Part shown: in pieces, positions 1-5,530 of the stretch
Position numbering within the stretch: the stretch's first letter is position 1
Layout: each line of letters opens with the position of its first letter
NCBI GenBank assembly: GCA_005792865.1
Contig: SXQR01000105.1
Span: forward strand, 1-5,530
From: Flavobacterium sp.
GTDB lineage: Bacteria; Bacteroidota; Bacteroidia; Flavobacteriales; Flavobacteriaceae
Direction of reading: 5' to 3'
DNA length: 5,530 nt
The notes under the pieces: generated by a model
Seen by the model: only the letters and a program-made list of their open reading frames with translations
Told to the model about the DNA's origin: nothing
The model's database searches: none
Position numbers and translations under genes: made by a program

Positions 1-753
1 GATACTCAGGATAAGCCCGGCCGTGTAATGCATGACAAAAAAGCCCAGGAGGACTTTCCACCAGGTTATGCCAAAGATGATGGGCAGTGCGATCCAGATG
101 CAGGCATAGATGATCTTGGTGATGATGAGCGTGGTCCACAAAACCTTCGGGCTTTTCATTTCGCCGTAGGAGAGCTTGCGCTTGACGTAGTTGCGCATTT
201 GCTTGAAATCGGTGGTAAGGGCCCAGTTGAAGGTCAGCAATCCGTAAAGGAAAACCGAGTAATAATGCTGGAACTTGTGAAATTTGTACCAGGGGGCTTC
301 CTGCGTAAAGCGAATGATCCTGCCGGCCTCAAGGTCTTCATCATGGCCGTGGATGTTGGTGTAGGTGTGGTGCAATACATTGTGCTGGACCTGCCAGTTA
401 TAAACGTTTCCGGCCAGGATGTAAATGCTCCCGCCCATGATCTTGTTGATCCAGGGTTTGGTGGAATAAGAACCGTGGTTCCCGTCGTGCATGACGTTCA
501 TCCCGATTCCCGCCATCCCAATGCCCATCACCACGCTCAAGAGCAAATGCGCCCAAAGCGGGAGGTTGAACGCCATGATCAGGAAGTATGGCGCCAGGAA
601 TATTGAGAAAAGGACCACGGTCTTGAGGTGGATCTTCCAGTTGCCGGTTTTCTTAATGTTGTTGTCTTTGAAATAGGCGTTTACGCGGGTATTCAGGGTC
701 CTGAAAAACTTGAGGCTGTCCTGCTTGGAAAAAGTCGGGATCTGGGTATTCAT
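1..753 (-). CDS. Membrane fatty acid (acyl-CoA/acyl-lipid) desaturase, C-terminus off the left edge
   Basis: A di-iron membrane desaturase that would introduce a double bond into fatty acyl chains at the cytoplasmic membrane. Translating the minus strand from the ATG at 753-751 gives 251 uninterrupted residues to the window edge. Two of the three family histidine boxes are visible: HDGNH (HX3H, residues 89-93) and HNVLHH (HX3HH, residues 124-129), followed by the typical YTNIHGHDEDLEAG stretch at 131-144. Hydrophobic segments lie at about 45-62, 64-84, 208-228 and 231-250, the usual two-plus-two hairpin layout around the metal site. The third box (QX2HH-like) should lie beyond the edge, since the family is usually about 350-370 residues. 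The sequence resembles the linoleoyl-CoA/delta-6-like branch found in Bacteroidota, but regiospecificity and substrate cannot be read from it. The gene is divergent from rsmG and has its own -7 box at 784-791. The family call is secure; the exact reaction is inference. Confidence 0.93.
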   Translation of the reverse strand, partial: MNTQIPTFSKQDSLKFFRTLNTRVNAYFKDNNIKKTGNWKIHLKTVVLFSIFLAPYFLIMAFNLPLWAHLLLSVVMGIGMAGIGMNVMHDGNHGSYSTKPWINKIMGGSIYILAGNVYNWQVQHNVLHHTYTNIHGHDEDLEAGRIIRFTQEAPWYKFHKFQHYYSVFLYGLLTFNWALTTDFKQMRNYVKRKLSYGEMKSPKVLWTTLIITKIIYACIWIALPIIFGITWWKVLLGFFVMHYTAGLILSI

Positions 754-783
754 AAATTATGGTGCGCCAAAAAATTACGCGCT

Positions 784-791
784 CAAAGGTA
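784..791 (-). promoter_or_regulatory. Candidate Bacteroidota -7 promoter box for the desaturase
   Basis: Read on the minus strand this is TACCTTTG, an exact match to the Bacteroidota -7 consensus TAnnTTTG. A weak -33-like TTTC lies 17 bases upstream (809-812). Transcription would start near 777-779, about 25 bases before the desaturase ATG. No Shine-Dalgarno is visible before that ATG, and the leader is A/T-rich, as is usual in this phylum. The box match is seen directly; its activity is inferred. Confidence 0.5.
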
Positions 792-848
792 GTTATTAAT
801 TAAGTATTGAAACGGCGGAATCGGCAGAAAATTTCATCCCGAATCCCT

Positions 849-856
849 TACTTTTG
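849..856 (+). promoter_or_regulatory. Candidate Bacteroidota -7 promoter box for rsmG
   Basis: The sequence TACTTTTG is an exact TAnnTTTG match, 40 bases before the rsmG ATG. No convincing TTG -33 element is seen at the usual distance; the nearest TTG (807-809) is too far away. With the box at 784-791 on the other strand it makes a compact divergent promoter region. Expected start of transcription is near 861-863. The assignment rests on one short motif and its position. Confidence 0.42.
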
Positions 857-896
857 CACAATCTGCAGGTATTTGCACAAAAAGTAATTTGTTCCG

Positions 897-1517
897 ATGG
901 AAAAACTTCTCACGCATTTTCCCAATCTGTCCGAAGCCCAGATCCGCCAATTTGCGATGCTCCAACCGCTTTATGCCGACTGGAACGCCCGGATCAACGT
1001 GATCTCAAGGAAGGACATCGACGAACTCTACTTGCGCCACGTGCTGCATTCACTTGCGATTGCGAAGGTCCAGCCGTTTTTGCCGGGATCTTCGGTCATG
1101 GACGTGGGTACGGGTGGCGGTTTTCCCGGGATTCCGCTTGCCATCCTGTTCCCCGATACCCGTTTTCTATTGGTCGATTCCATCATGAAGAAGATTGCCG
1201 TCGTGCAGGCCGTCGCCGAGGCGCTCGAACTTGAAAACCTGAAGGCAGAAAAAGCCCGTGCCGAAACCGTCGCCGGGAAATTTGATTTCATCGTGAGCCG
1301 CGCGGTGACGCAGATGCCGGAATTCGTCACTTGGGTTAAGGGCAAGATCAGACCCGACAGCCGGCACAAACTTGCAAACGGCATCCTGTATCTCAAGGGT
1401 GGCGACCTGACCGAAGAACTTTCGGGGTTCCCAAAGGCCGTGCAATATGCAATCTCCGATTTCTTTCCCGAAGAATTCTTCGAGACCAAAAAGGTGGTCC
1501 ATCTTCCGTTAAAATAA
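897..1517 (+). CDS. rsmG: 16S rRNA (guanine(527)-N7)-methyltransferase RsmG (GidB)
   Basis: A cytoplasmic S-adenosylmethionine-dependent enzyme that methylates N7 of G527 (E. coli numbering) in 16S rRNA on the small ribosomal subunit. Its loss is known in other bacteria to give low-level streptomycin resistance. The 206-residue protein has the normal family length. Visible family marks are WNARINVIS at residues 29-37, LYLRHVLHSL at 44-53, the SAM-binding loop DVGTGGGFPGIP at 69-80, the acidic residue after the second strand (LLVDS, D94), and SRAV at 134-137. The start at 897 gives the expected MEKLL N-terminus; no Shine-Dalgarno is visible, as is usual here. It stands alone on the plus strand, divergent from the desaturase and convergent with the secreted hydrolase, so it is probably transcribed by itself. 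Nothing is missing or disrupted. Confidence 0.97.
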   Translation: MEKLLTHFPNLSEAQIRQFAMLQPLYADWNARINVISRKDIDELYLRHVLHSLAIAKVQPFLPGSSVMDVGTGGGFPGIPLAILFPDTRFLLVDSIMKKIAVVQAVAEALELENLKAEKARAETVAGKFDFIVSRAVTQMPEFVTWVKGKIRPDSRHKLANGILYLKGGDLTEELSGFPKAVQYAISDFFPEEFFETKKVVHLPLK

Positions 1518-1540
1518 AACCCCGGGGTTTCCGGGGCTTT
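1516..1540. terminator. Bidirectional intrinsic terminator between convergent rsmG and secreted hydrolase
   Basis: CCCCGG (1520-1525) pairs with CCGGGG (1531-1536) around a five-base loop, a six-pair all-GC stem. It occupies nearly all of the 26-base gap between the stop codons of two convergent genes. On the minus strand the stem is followed directly by TTTTATTTT, a good U-tract for the hydrolase transcript. On the plus strand the following tract (CTTTCAATTAATTTTTG) is weaker and enters the hydrolase stop region, so rsmG termination may be less efficient. An alternative fold is the palindrome AAACCCCGGGGTTT at 1517-1530. Confidence 0.82.
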
Positions 1541-1543
1541 CAA

Positions 1544-3169
1544 TTAATTTTTGACAATCTTTTTCGTAACCGATTTTCCATCGGAAGAGATGGTCATCAA
1601 GTAAATGCCGCGTTCCAATTGCACCGGCATTGTATGGTAGCCGTAAATGCTGAGGTTTTCTGCCGAGAAAACTTCTTTGCCCGAGACATCTGCAATCCTG
1701 AAATCCGCATTGTTTAGTGCGTTAGCCGACAGGATATTCAACTGATTTGAGACCGGGTTCAGCACCTGTAAACCGGTTAACTGGTTTTCGCCAACGGTCA
1801 TGACCGGATTCAGGATTTCGTCCAGGACAAAGGCAAGGTTTGCCGCGGTGAGCGTGACGTGGTCCTCGTTGACAGGTGGCACGAACGTCGCATCGAACGG
1901 GGTTGCGGTAGAGGCGGTCACCGGTGCGTACCAGTTGGGATTTTCCACGGCCAGCGCGCTCAGCGTGGGGACAAACGTGAAATATTCAATTTCAAGATTG
2001 TCGAAGAATTCGGTCAGGAGTGCGTTGGTCCCCGCCATATCTGCGAGCGAGGAAAGGTTGAACCTTGACCCCGGCGCCGAATCAAGCCCCGAACTTACCG
2101 CCGGAGCCTGTGAATTCGCCATGCTCTCAAACACCGTCACCCAAAATCCGAACAGCAGCGTCTGCCCCCTGAAGCGGCTCACCTGTGTCGTTGCACCGGC
2201 CGCGGGCGTGAATTTCAGGTTGATGATCGCACGTTCGGTGTCGGTAATCTGGAAAGTATGGTCCATGACCGTCATTGCGGGGGTGCCGTTCATAGTCGCG
2301 TTCCCGCTGCCGTTGGCGATGGCAATGTTGCGCGTGTTTTGAGGGAAGCCCATCGCATCCAGTTCGGATTGGAAGGGGGCGCGGAAGCCCGGCTTCCCCG
2401 TTGGGAGCGTGACCGAATTATTGAATTCAAACTCGCTTCCCGCCTGCAGGTGGCCTTCAAAATGGTCCACGAGCATCTGGCGTGAGGCCGTGCTGCGCAG
2501 CATGGCATCGACCACGATCTGCAGCGTTGCATCGCCAAGCGGTCCGTAGGCCATGTAATTGAAGAGGTGCTGGAACCCGATGGGGATATTCGCGCCCTTG
2601 TGTGGGGCGTCAAATGAGACATACAGCCTGGTGTCGTGGGCAAGGCCGTTCATTTCCATGTACCGAAGCGCATATCGCGAAATCAGGCCGCCCATGCTGG
2701 GCCCGATCACGACATTTTGCTCGTCGCCCGATTTCGCGGCATTGACCTGGTTGAGCAGTTCCACGAGCACCATCGCGTTGCGCTGGATGTAGTCGGAGCC
2801 GCCGCTGACAAAGGTTTCGGTGCCCGTCCGTGTATAATTGGGAAAGTTCAGGAGCACGATATCATAGCCCTGCGCGCGAAGGTCGTCGGCCAGGTTTTGC
2901 CCGGCGCCATAATTGAGAAGTTCATAGATCATAGGGATCGATCGCGCATCGTTTGGATCGAACCCGTCCACGAGGATGATTGGCTTGTCAAGGATACCGT
3001 CGCCGTAGTCCAAAAATATCTCGTATTCGCCCTCGCCCAAAAATGCCGAGGTTTCATCATATCCCTGAAACGGGATTGTTGCGATAATTGGTTCAATGGC
3101 CTGTGGCTGATGGTTTTGTGCGGCCAGGCCTGTCGCGAAAATGTAGGCCAGAATCGTAATTTTCTTCAT
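1544..3169 (-). CDS. Secreted alpha/beta-hydrolase (lipase/esterase-like) with T9SS type A sorting domain
   Basis: A predicted exported ester hydrolase of 541 residues. The N-terminus (MKKITILAYIFATGLAAQ) reads as a Sec signal peptide, with likely cleavage near residue 17. The alpha/beta-hydrolase core starts with the strand PIILVDGFDP at 63-72 and a second strand YDIVLLNFP at 102-110. The nucleophile elbow is GPSMGG at 156-161 (GxSxG, S158 the candidate nucleophile). SFDAPHKGA at 185-193 follows, a pattern seen in lipase and LCAT/PGAP1-like proteins. FVPTLSAL at 399-406 and NEDHVTLT at 434-441 come late in the catalytic part; H437 is the best candidate catalytic histidine, and I cannot assign the acid. 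Residues about 462-541 look like a Por/T9SS type A sorting domain (NQLNI, DVSGKEVF, ERGIYLMTI, final basic KKIVKN). This predicts passage through the outer membrane and release or surface anchoring. The start lies 4 bases after the upstream gene's stop, suggesting co-transcription. The natural substrate is unknown. Confidence 0.85.
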   Translation of the reverse strand: MKKITILAYIFATGLAAQNHQPQAIEPIIATIPFQGYDETSAFLGEGEYEIFLDYGDGILDKPIILVDGFDPNDARSIPMIYELLNYGAGQNLADDLRAQGYDIVLLNFPNYTRTGTETFVSGGSDYIQRNAMVLVELLNQVNAAKSGDEQNVVIGPSMGGLISRYALRYMEMNGLAHDTRLYVSFDAPHKGANIPIGFQHLFNYMAYGPLGDATLQIVVDAMLRSTASRQMLVDHFEGHLQAGSEFEFNNSVTLPTGKPGFRAPFQSELDAMGFPQNTRNIAIANGSGNATMNGTPAMTVMDHTFQITDTERAIINLKFTPAAGATTQVSRFRGQTLLFGFWVTVFESMANSQAPAVSSGLDSAPGSRFNLSSLADMAGTNALLTEFFDNLEIEYFTFVPTLSALAVENPNWYAPVTASTATPFDATFVPPVNEDHVTLTAANLAFVLDEILNPVMTVGENQLTGLQVLNPVSNQLNILSANALNNADFRIADVSGKEVFSAENLSIYGYHTMPVQLERGIYLMTISSDGKSVTKKIVKN

Positions 3170-3173
3170 GCGA

Positions 3174-4211
3174 TTACTCTTTAATGATTTTTATGGCCGA
3201 CGATCCTCCATCGGTTGATAGGTTTAGCACATAAAAGCCTTTTGCAAGCGCCGAAATATCAATGGTTTGATATTGTCCTTGTGCCGATGCGACCGTGCGA
3301 CCGTTGATATCAGCGATTGCGTAACCCGACATGATCCTGCCTTCCAGGTTGAGGTTAAGCTGTCCAGATGTGGGATTGGGCCATACCGAAACAACCTGCT
3401 TTTGTTGTTGTGGGTTCGACAGTACTACCGACGGATTTGTGTAGTGTAACTCGTACGAGGTTTCATTAATGCCGAGAAGTGGAAGGTCGGCGAAGGTTTC
3501 ATAGGCGATGATGGCAGGCATCGCGGGAAGGTCGCCATAATAGATGTAGCGCGTCTGGACGATCGTCCCCACATTGCCCAACCCCGAAATCTCAAGGTTT
3601 ATGGTCTCGACAATCGTGAGTCTTGAAGTCTCGAAAGTCCCTACCGTTGCGTCATCGGTTACAACCGTACCGTATGCATCGAAGGTCGAGACGATATCGC
3701 CGGAGAAGGTTCCGGGCGTACCATCAAAATTAAAGGTTCCGGAGAATTCATCGGTGTTGGAAAAGCCGTAGGATATGGGAAAGGCGCCGATCTCGGCGGG
3801 GTCGGTGTAATTAAAGCTGATGCCCGCACCCTGAAGACCGCGGATGGTGGTTGGCCCGTCGCTGAGCAGGGAGCGGCTCTCATCGACCAAAACGCCGTCA
3901 AAATCATAATAGGAATCGGTGACGATTCGGGTGGTGCCGGGAAATTCGTTGAGGTCATCCTCATTGGGCAGCGAATTGGAATACACCACGCCTCCAAAAA
4001 ATTGCAGGCCGTTGAATGTCCAGGTCTGTTCGCCGGTGCCCGCATGGCCGTAATCGGCGGCATTGCCTGCCTGAAGGTAGGTCCTGCTGCATGAGCCGTC
4101 CCAATCGCTGAAGCTGCTGCAAATAGTCGCATCGTAAAAACCCAAGTAATGCGGAATGGGTTCCTGCGCAAAAGAGAGAGCGGGAAGTAAAAGGAGTAGT
4201 AGTTTTTTCAT
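3174..4211 (-). CDS. Secreted protein of unknown function with T9SS type A sorting domain
   Basis: A 345-residue protein with no enzymatic domain that I recognise. The chosen start at 4211 gives a textbook signal peptide (MKKLLLLLLPALSFAQ, likely cleaved near residue 15). An in-frame ATG at 4322 would add 37 residues, bury the signal peptide and run through the candidate promoter, so it is rejected. The mature part (about 16-265) is rich in Gly, Thr, Ser, Asp and aromatic residues with alternating short polar/hydrophobic runs, suggesting a beta-rich fold. Cys31 and Cys41 could form a disulfide. Residues about 274-345 are a clear T9SS type A sorting domain: VWPNPTSGQLNLNL at 276-289, ADINGRTV at 300-307, LAKGFYVLNL at 322-331, basic tail KIIKE. 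It is probably the first gene of a two-gene unit with the secreted hydrolase, and could be its surface partner or an unrelated exported protein; the sequence does not decide. Confidence 0.85.
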   Translation of the reverse strand: MKKLLLLLLPALSFAQEPIPHYLGFYDATICSSFSDWDGSCSRTYLQAGNAADYGHAGTGEQTWTFNGLQFFGGVVYSNSLPNEDDLNEFPGTTRIVTDSYYDFDGVLVDESRSLLSDGPTTIRGLQGAGISFNYTDPAEIGAFPISYGFSNTDEFSGTFNFDGTPGTFSGDIVSTFDAYGTVVTDDATVGTFETSRLTIVETINLEISGLGNVGTIVQTRYIYYGDLPAMPAIIAYETFADLPLLGINETSYELHYTNPSVVLSNPQQQKQVVSVWPNPTSGQLNLNLEGRIMSGYAIADINGRTVASAQGQYQTIDISALAKGFYVLNLSTDGGSSAIKIIKE

Positions 4212-4229
4212 ATAGGTTGGTTTGTTACC

Positions 4230-4237
4230 CAAATTTA
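4230..4237 (-). promoter_or_regulatory. Candidate -7 promoter box for the two-gene secreted unit
   Basis: On the minus strand this reads TAAATTTG, an exact TAnnTTTG match, ending 18 bases before the ATG at 4211. It sits in a strongly A/T-rich stretch (about 4211-4265), in contrast to the GC-rich coding DNA around it. Transcription would begin near 4223-4225, leaving a very short leader with no Shine-Dalgarno. No good TTG -33 element is seen at the expected spacing, which lowers confidence. Its position inside the longer alternative reading frame is one reason to prefer the 4211 start. Confidence 0.42.
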
Positions 4238-4349
4238 AAATAACTTTTTGAATATCAGCTTGTAAAAATGGTTCAGACGAAAAATGCGTGAGCGGTAGAG
4301 GCGGCATCCTTTTTTGAGGCACGAAAAAAAGATAGAGCCGATGACGCGA

Positions 4350-4394
4350 CGGCGCCCCGAATGGTCCTTGGAGAAGGACGGAGTTGTTGCGCCG
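4350..4394. repeat. Nested inverted repeats in a GC-rich intergenic island
   Basis: The inner stem is perfect: GTCCTT (4364-4369) pairs with AAGGAC (4374-4379) around the four-base loop GGAG. An outer pair, CGGCGC (4350-4355) with GCGCCG (4389-4394), could enclose it with an 8/9-base internal loop. There is no U-tract right next to the inner stem, so it does not look like a standard terminator. It lies downstream of the pruA terminator and upstream of the candidate promoter of the secreted unit, so it belongs to no obvious transcript. It could be a structured RNA, a protein-binding site or chance. Confidence 0.4.
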
Positions 4395-4425
4395 GCACGC
4401 CCAAAAACCATTATAAAAAAGCCAT

Positions 4426-4448
4426 AAAAAAACCGCCCGAAGGCGGCT
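4426..4448 (-). terminator. Intrinsic terminator of pruA
   Basis: On the minus strand CCGCC-TTCG-GGCGG (4446-4433) forms a tight five-pair GC stem capped by a stable TTCG tetraloop, extended by a G-T and an A-T pair. It is followed at once by seven T residues (4432-4426). It begins about five bases after the pruA stop codon, which is itself doubled (TAATAA, 4456-4451). This is a textbook rho-independent terminator and separates pruA from the secreted unit. Confidence 0.92.
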
Positions 4449-4453
4449 CGTTA

Positions 4454-5530
4454 TTATTTCCCCAAAAACGGGTAGCGGTAGTCCCGCGGCGTGACAAAGG
4501 TCTCCTTGATGGTCCTTGGCGAGACCCAGCGCAGCAAATTGAGCGCCGATCCGGCCTTGTCATTGGTCCCCGAAGCACGCGCGCCGCCAAACGGCTGCAT
4601 GCCCACCACGGCCCCGGTTGGCTTGTCATTGATATAGAAATTCCCCGCCGAATTCTTCAGGCGGTCGGTCGCATGTGCGATGGCATAGCGGTCCTGGCTG
4701 AAGATGGCGCCGGTAAGGGCGTATTCGGATGTCGTGTCCACGAGTTCGAGCGTCTCTTCCCATTTGTTGTCGTCGTACACATAGACGGCGATCACGGGGC
4801 CAAAAAGCTCCGTGCACATGATCACGTATTTTGGATTGGTCGTGAGGATCACCGTCGGTTCGATAAAATAGCCTTTCGACTTGTCGTATCCGCCGCCAAT
4901 GATAACTTCGGCGTCGCTGTCACTCTTGGCCTGATCGATGAATTTAGCCAGCTTGTCAAACGAACCCTCATGGATCACAGCGGTCATGAAGTTGCCAAAA
5001 TCTTCGGGGGAACCCAATTTGATGGACTTGACCTCCTTTTCCAGTTTCTCGCGGACTTCGGCCCACAGGCTCTTTGGAATGTAAGCGCGGCTGGCTGCAG
5101 AACACTTCTGTCCCTGGAACTCGAACGCGCCGCGAACTATCCCGGCAACCACCTCGTCAACATTGGCGCTCGGATGGGCGAGTATGAAGTCTTTTCCGCC
5201 GGTTTCGCCCACAATGCGCGGGTAGGTTTTGTAATTGTGGATGTTGGTCCCGATCTTGGCCCAAATGTCCTTGAACACGTGCGTCGAACCGGTAAAGTGC
5301 ACGCCTGCAAAATCAGGGCTTGCGAGCAGCGTTTCGGTGATCATGACGGCATCGCCCATCACGACGTTGATCACGCCATCGGGCAACCCGGCCTCGCGGA
5401 AGACATCGATGATCACCTTGGCCGAATATACCTGGCTGTCGCTGGGCTTCCAAACCACCACGTTGCCCATCATTGCCGCGCTTGCGGGAAGGTTCGCAGC
5501 AATCGCGGTAAAGTTGAACGGCGTGATCGC
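4454..5530 (-). CDS. pruA: L-glutamate gamma-semialdehyde (1-pyrroline-5-carboxylate) dehydrogenase, N-terminus off the right edge
   Basis: An NAD-dependent aldehyde dehydrogenase that oxidises glutamate-gamma-semialdehyde (open form of 1-pyrroline-5-carboxylate) to glutamate, the second step of proline catabolism in the cytoplasm. The 358 visible residues are the C-terminal two-thirds of a family of about 540. The frame is open to the edge, so the true start is outside; the ATG at 5473 is internal. Numbering from the first visible residue: AITPFNF at 1-7 carries the oxyanion-hole Asn6, WKPS at 27-30 the cofactor-binding Lys28, FTGS at 79-82 the nucleotide-binding loop, GETGGKDF has general base Glu109, GQKCSAASRAY has nucleophile Cys143, ELFGPV is at 241-246, and PFGGARASGTNDKAG at 313-327 is the aldehyde-anchor region typical of P5C dehydrogenases. 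It lacks a fused PutA proline dehydrogenase domain in the visible part and looks like the stand-alone type. All key visible residues are present. Transcription ends at the hairpin just after the stop. Confidence 0.95.
   Translation of the reverse strand, partial: AITPFNFTAIAANLPASAAMMGNVVVWKPSDSQVYSAKVIIDVFREAGLPDGVINVVMGDAVMITETLLASPDFAGVHFTGSTHVFKDIWAKIGTNIHNYKTYPRIVGETGGKDFILAHPSANVDEVVAGIVRGAFEFQGQKCSAASRAYIPKSLWAEVREKLEKEVKSIKLGSPEDFGNFMTAVIHEGSFDKLAKFIDQAKSDSDAEVIIGGGYDKSKGYFIEPTVILTTNPKYVIMCTELFGPVIAVYVYDDNKWEETLELVDTTSEYALTGAIFSQDRYAIAHATDRLKNSAGNFYINDKPTGAVVGMQPFGGARASGTNDKAGSALNLLRWVSPRTIKETFVTPRDYRYPFLGK

Larger units (their letters stand above)
4212..4453. other. Non-coding gap between pruA and the secreted unit
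   Basis: This 242-base stretch has no credible gene. From right to left it holds the pruA terminator (4426-4448), an A-rich stretch (about 4403-4432), a GC-rich island with nested inverted repeats (4350-4394), an A-run at 4324-4330, and the A/T-rich promoter zone of the secreted unit (about 4211-4265). Only the terminator is strongly supported. Confidence 0.7.

Noticed and set aside
28..606. A 192-codon plus-strand open frame opposite the desaturase
   Set aside because: It is antisense to a clear desaturase with histidine boxes, and its product has no recognisable domain; it follows from the codon use of the real gene.
854..1234. A 126-codon plus-strand frame overlapping the start of rsmG
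   Set aside because: It is out of frame with rsmG and its product is Arg/Pro-rich without a family match; rsmG explains the region.
1028..1543. Minus-strand frames of 171 and 111 codons opposite rsmG
   Set aside because: They overlap the whole of a well-supported rsmG and their products are low-complexity Ser/Arg/Phe-rich sequence without domains.
1800..3184. Several long plus-strand open frames (up to about 180 codons) opposite the hydrolase
   Set aside because: They are antisense to a gene with a signal peptide, nucleophile elbow and sorting domain. GC-rich codon use makes such shadow frames common.
4361..4519. An 11-base direct repeat, ATGGTCCTTGG, at 4361-4371 and 4509-4519
   Set aside because: A few 11-base matches are expected by chance in a 5.5 kb window. 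There is no flanking similarity, target duplication or nearby mobile gene.
4411..4629. A 72-codon minus-strand frame running through the end of pruA and its terminator
   Set aside because: It is an out-of-frame reading of pruA and crosses a strong intrinsic terminator.
1..5530. Possible new defence, mobile or CRISPR-type system
   Set aside because: I found no spaced direct repeats, transposase, integrase, nuclease, reverse transcriptase or toxin-antitoxin-like genes. All long coding regions are explained by five ordinary genes.

Overview
The window looks like chromosomal DNA from a member of the Bacteroidota, most likely a Flavobacteriia species with fairly high G+C coding sequence. Three things support this. 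Two predicted secreted proteins end in type IX secretion system (T9SS, Por) type A C-terminal sorting domains, which are specific to this phylum. Promoter-like TAnnTTTG (-7) boxes precede the genes, and no clear Shine-Dalgarno sites are visible. The proline-catabolism aldehyde dehydrogenase is of the type common in Bacteroidota. Genus cannot be fixed from the sequence alone.

Layout, left to right. Positions 1-753 (minus) hold the N-terminal 251 residues of a membrane fatty acid desaturase, cut by the left edge. Positions 754-896 are a short divergent promoter region with one -7 box facing each way. Positions 897-1517 (plus) are rsmG, the 16S rRNA G527 N7-methyltransferase. A 26-base gap with a GC-rich hairpin separates rsmG from a convergent gene and probably terminates from both sides. 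Positions 1544-3169 (minus) encode a secreted alpha/beta-hydrolase (lipase/esterase-like) with a T9SS sorting domain. Four bases upstream of it, 3174-4211 (minus) encodes a second secreted T9SS-sorted protein of unknown function. Positions 4212-4453 are non-coding: a promoter for the secreted pair, a GC-rich island that can fold, and a strong terminator. Positions 4454-5530 (minus) are the C-terminal 358 residues of pruA-type L-glutamate gamma-semialdehyde dehydrogenase, cut by the right edge.

The genes do not form one pathway. The desaturase (membrane lipid), rsmG (ribosome modification) and pruA (proline catabolism) are housekeeping or metabolic genes with their own control signals. The two secreted genes between rsmG and pruA look like one transcription unit for exported or cell-surface proteins, one of them a probable ester hydrolase. 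I see no mobile element, CRISPR array, tRNA, rRNA, phage gene or defence system. I do not see a clearly new biological system; the least explained parts are the secreted two-gene unit and the foldable island at 4350-4394.
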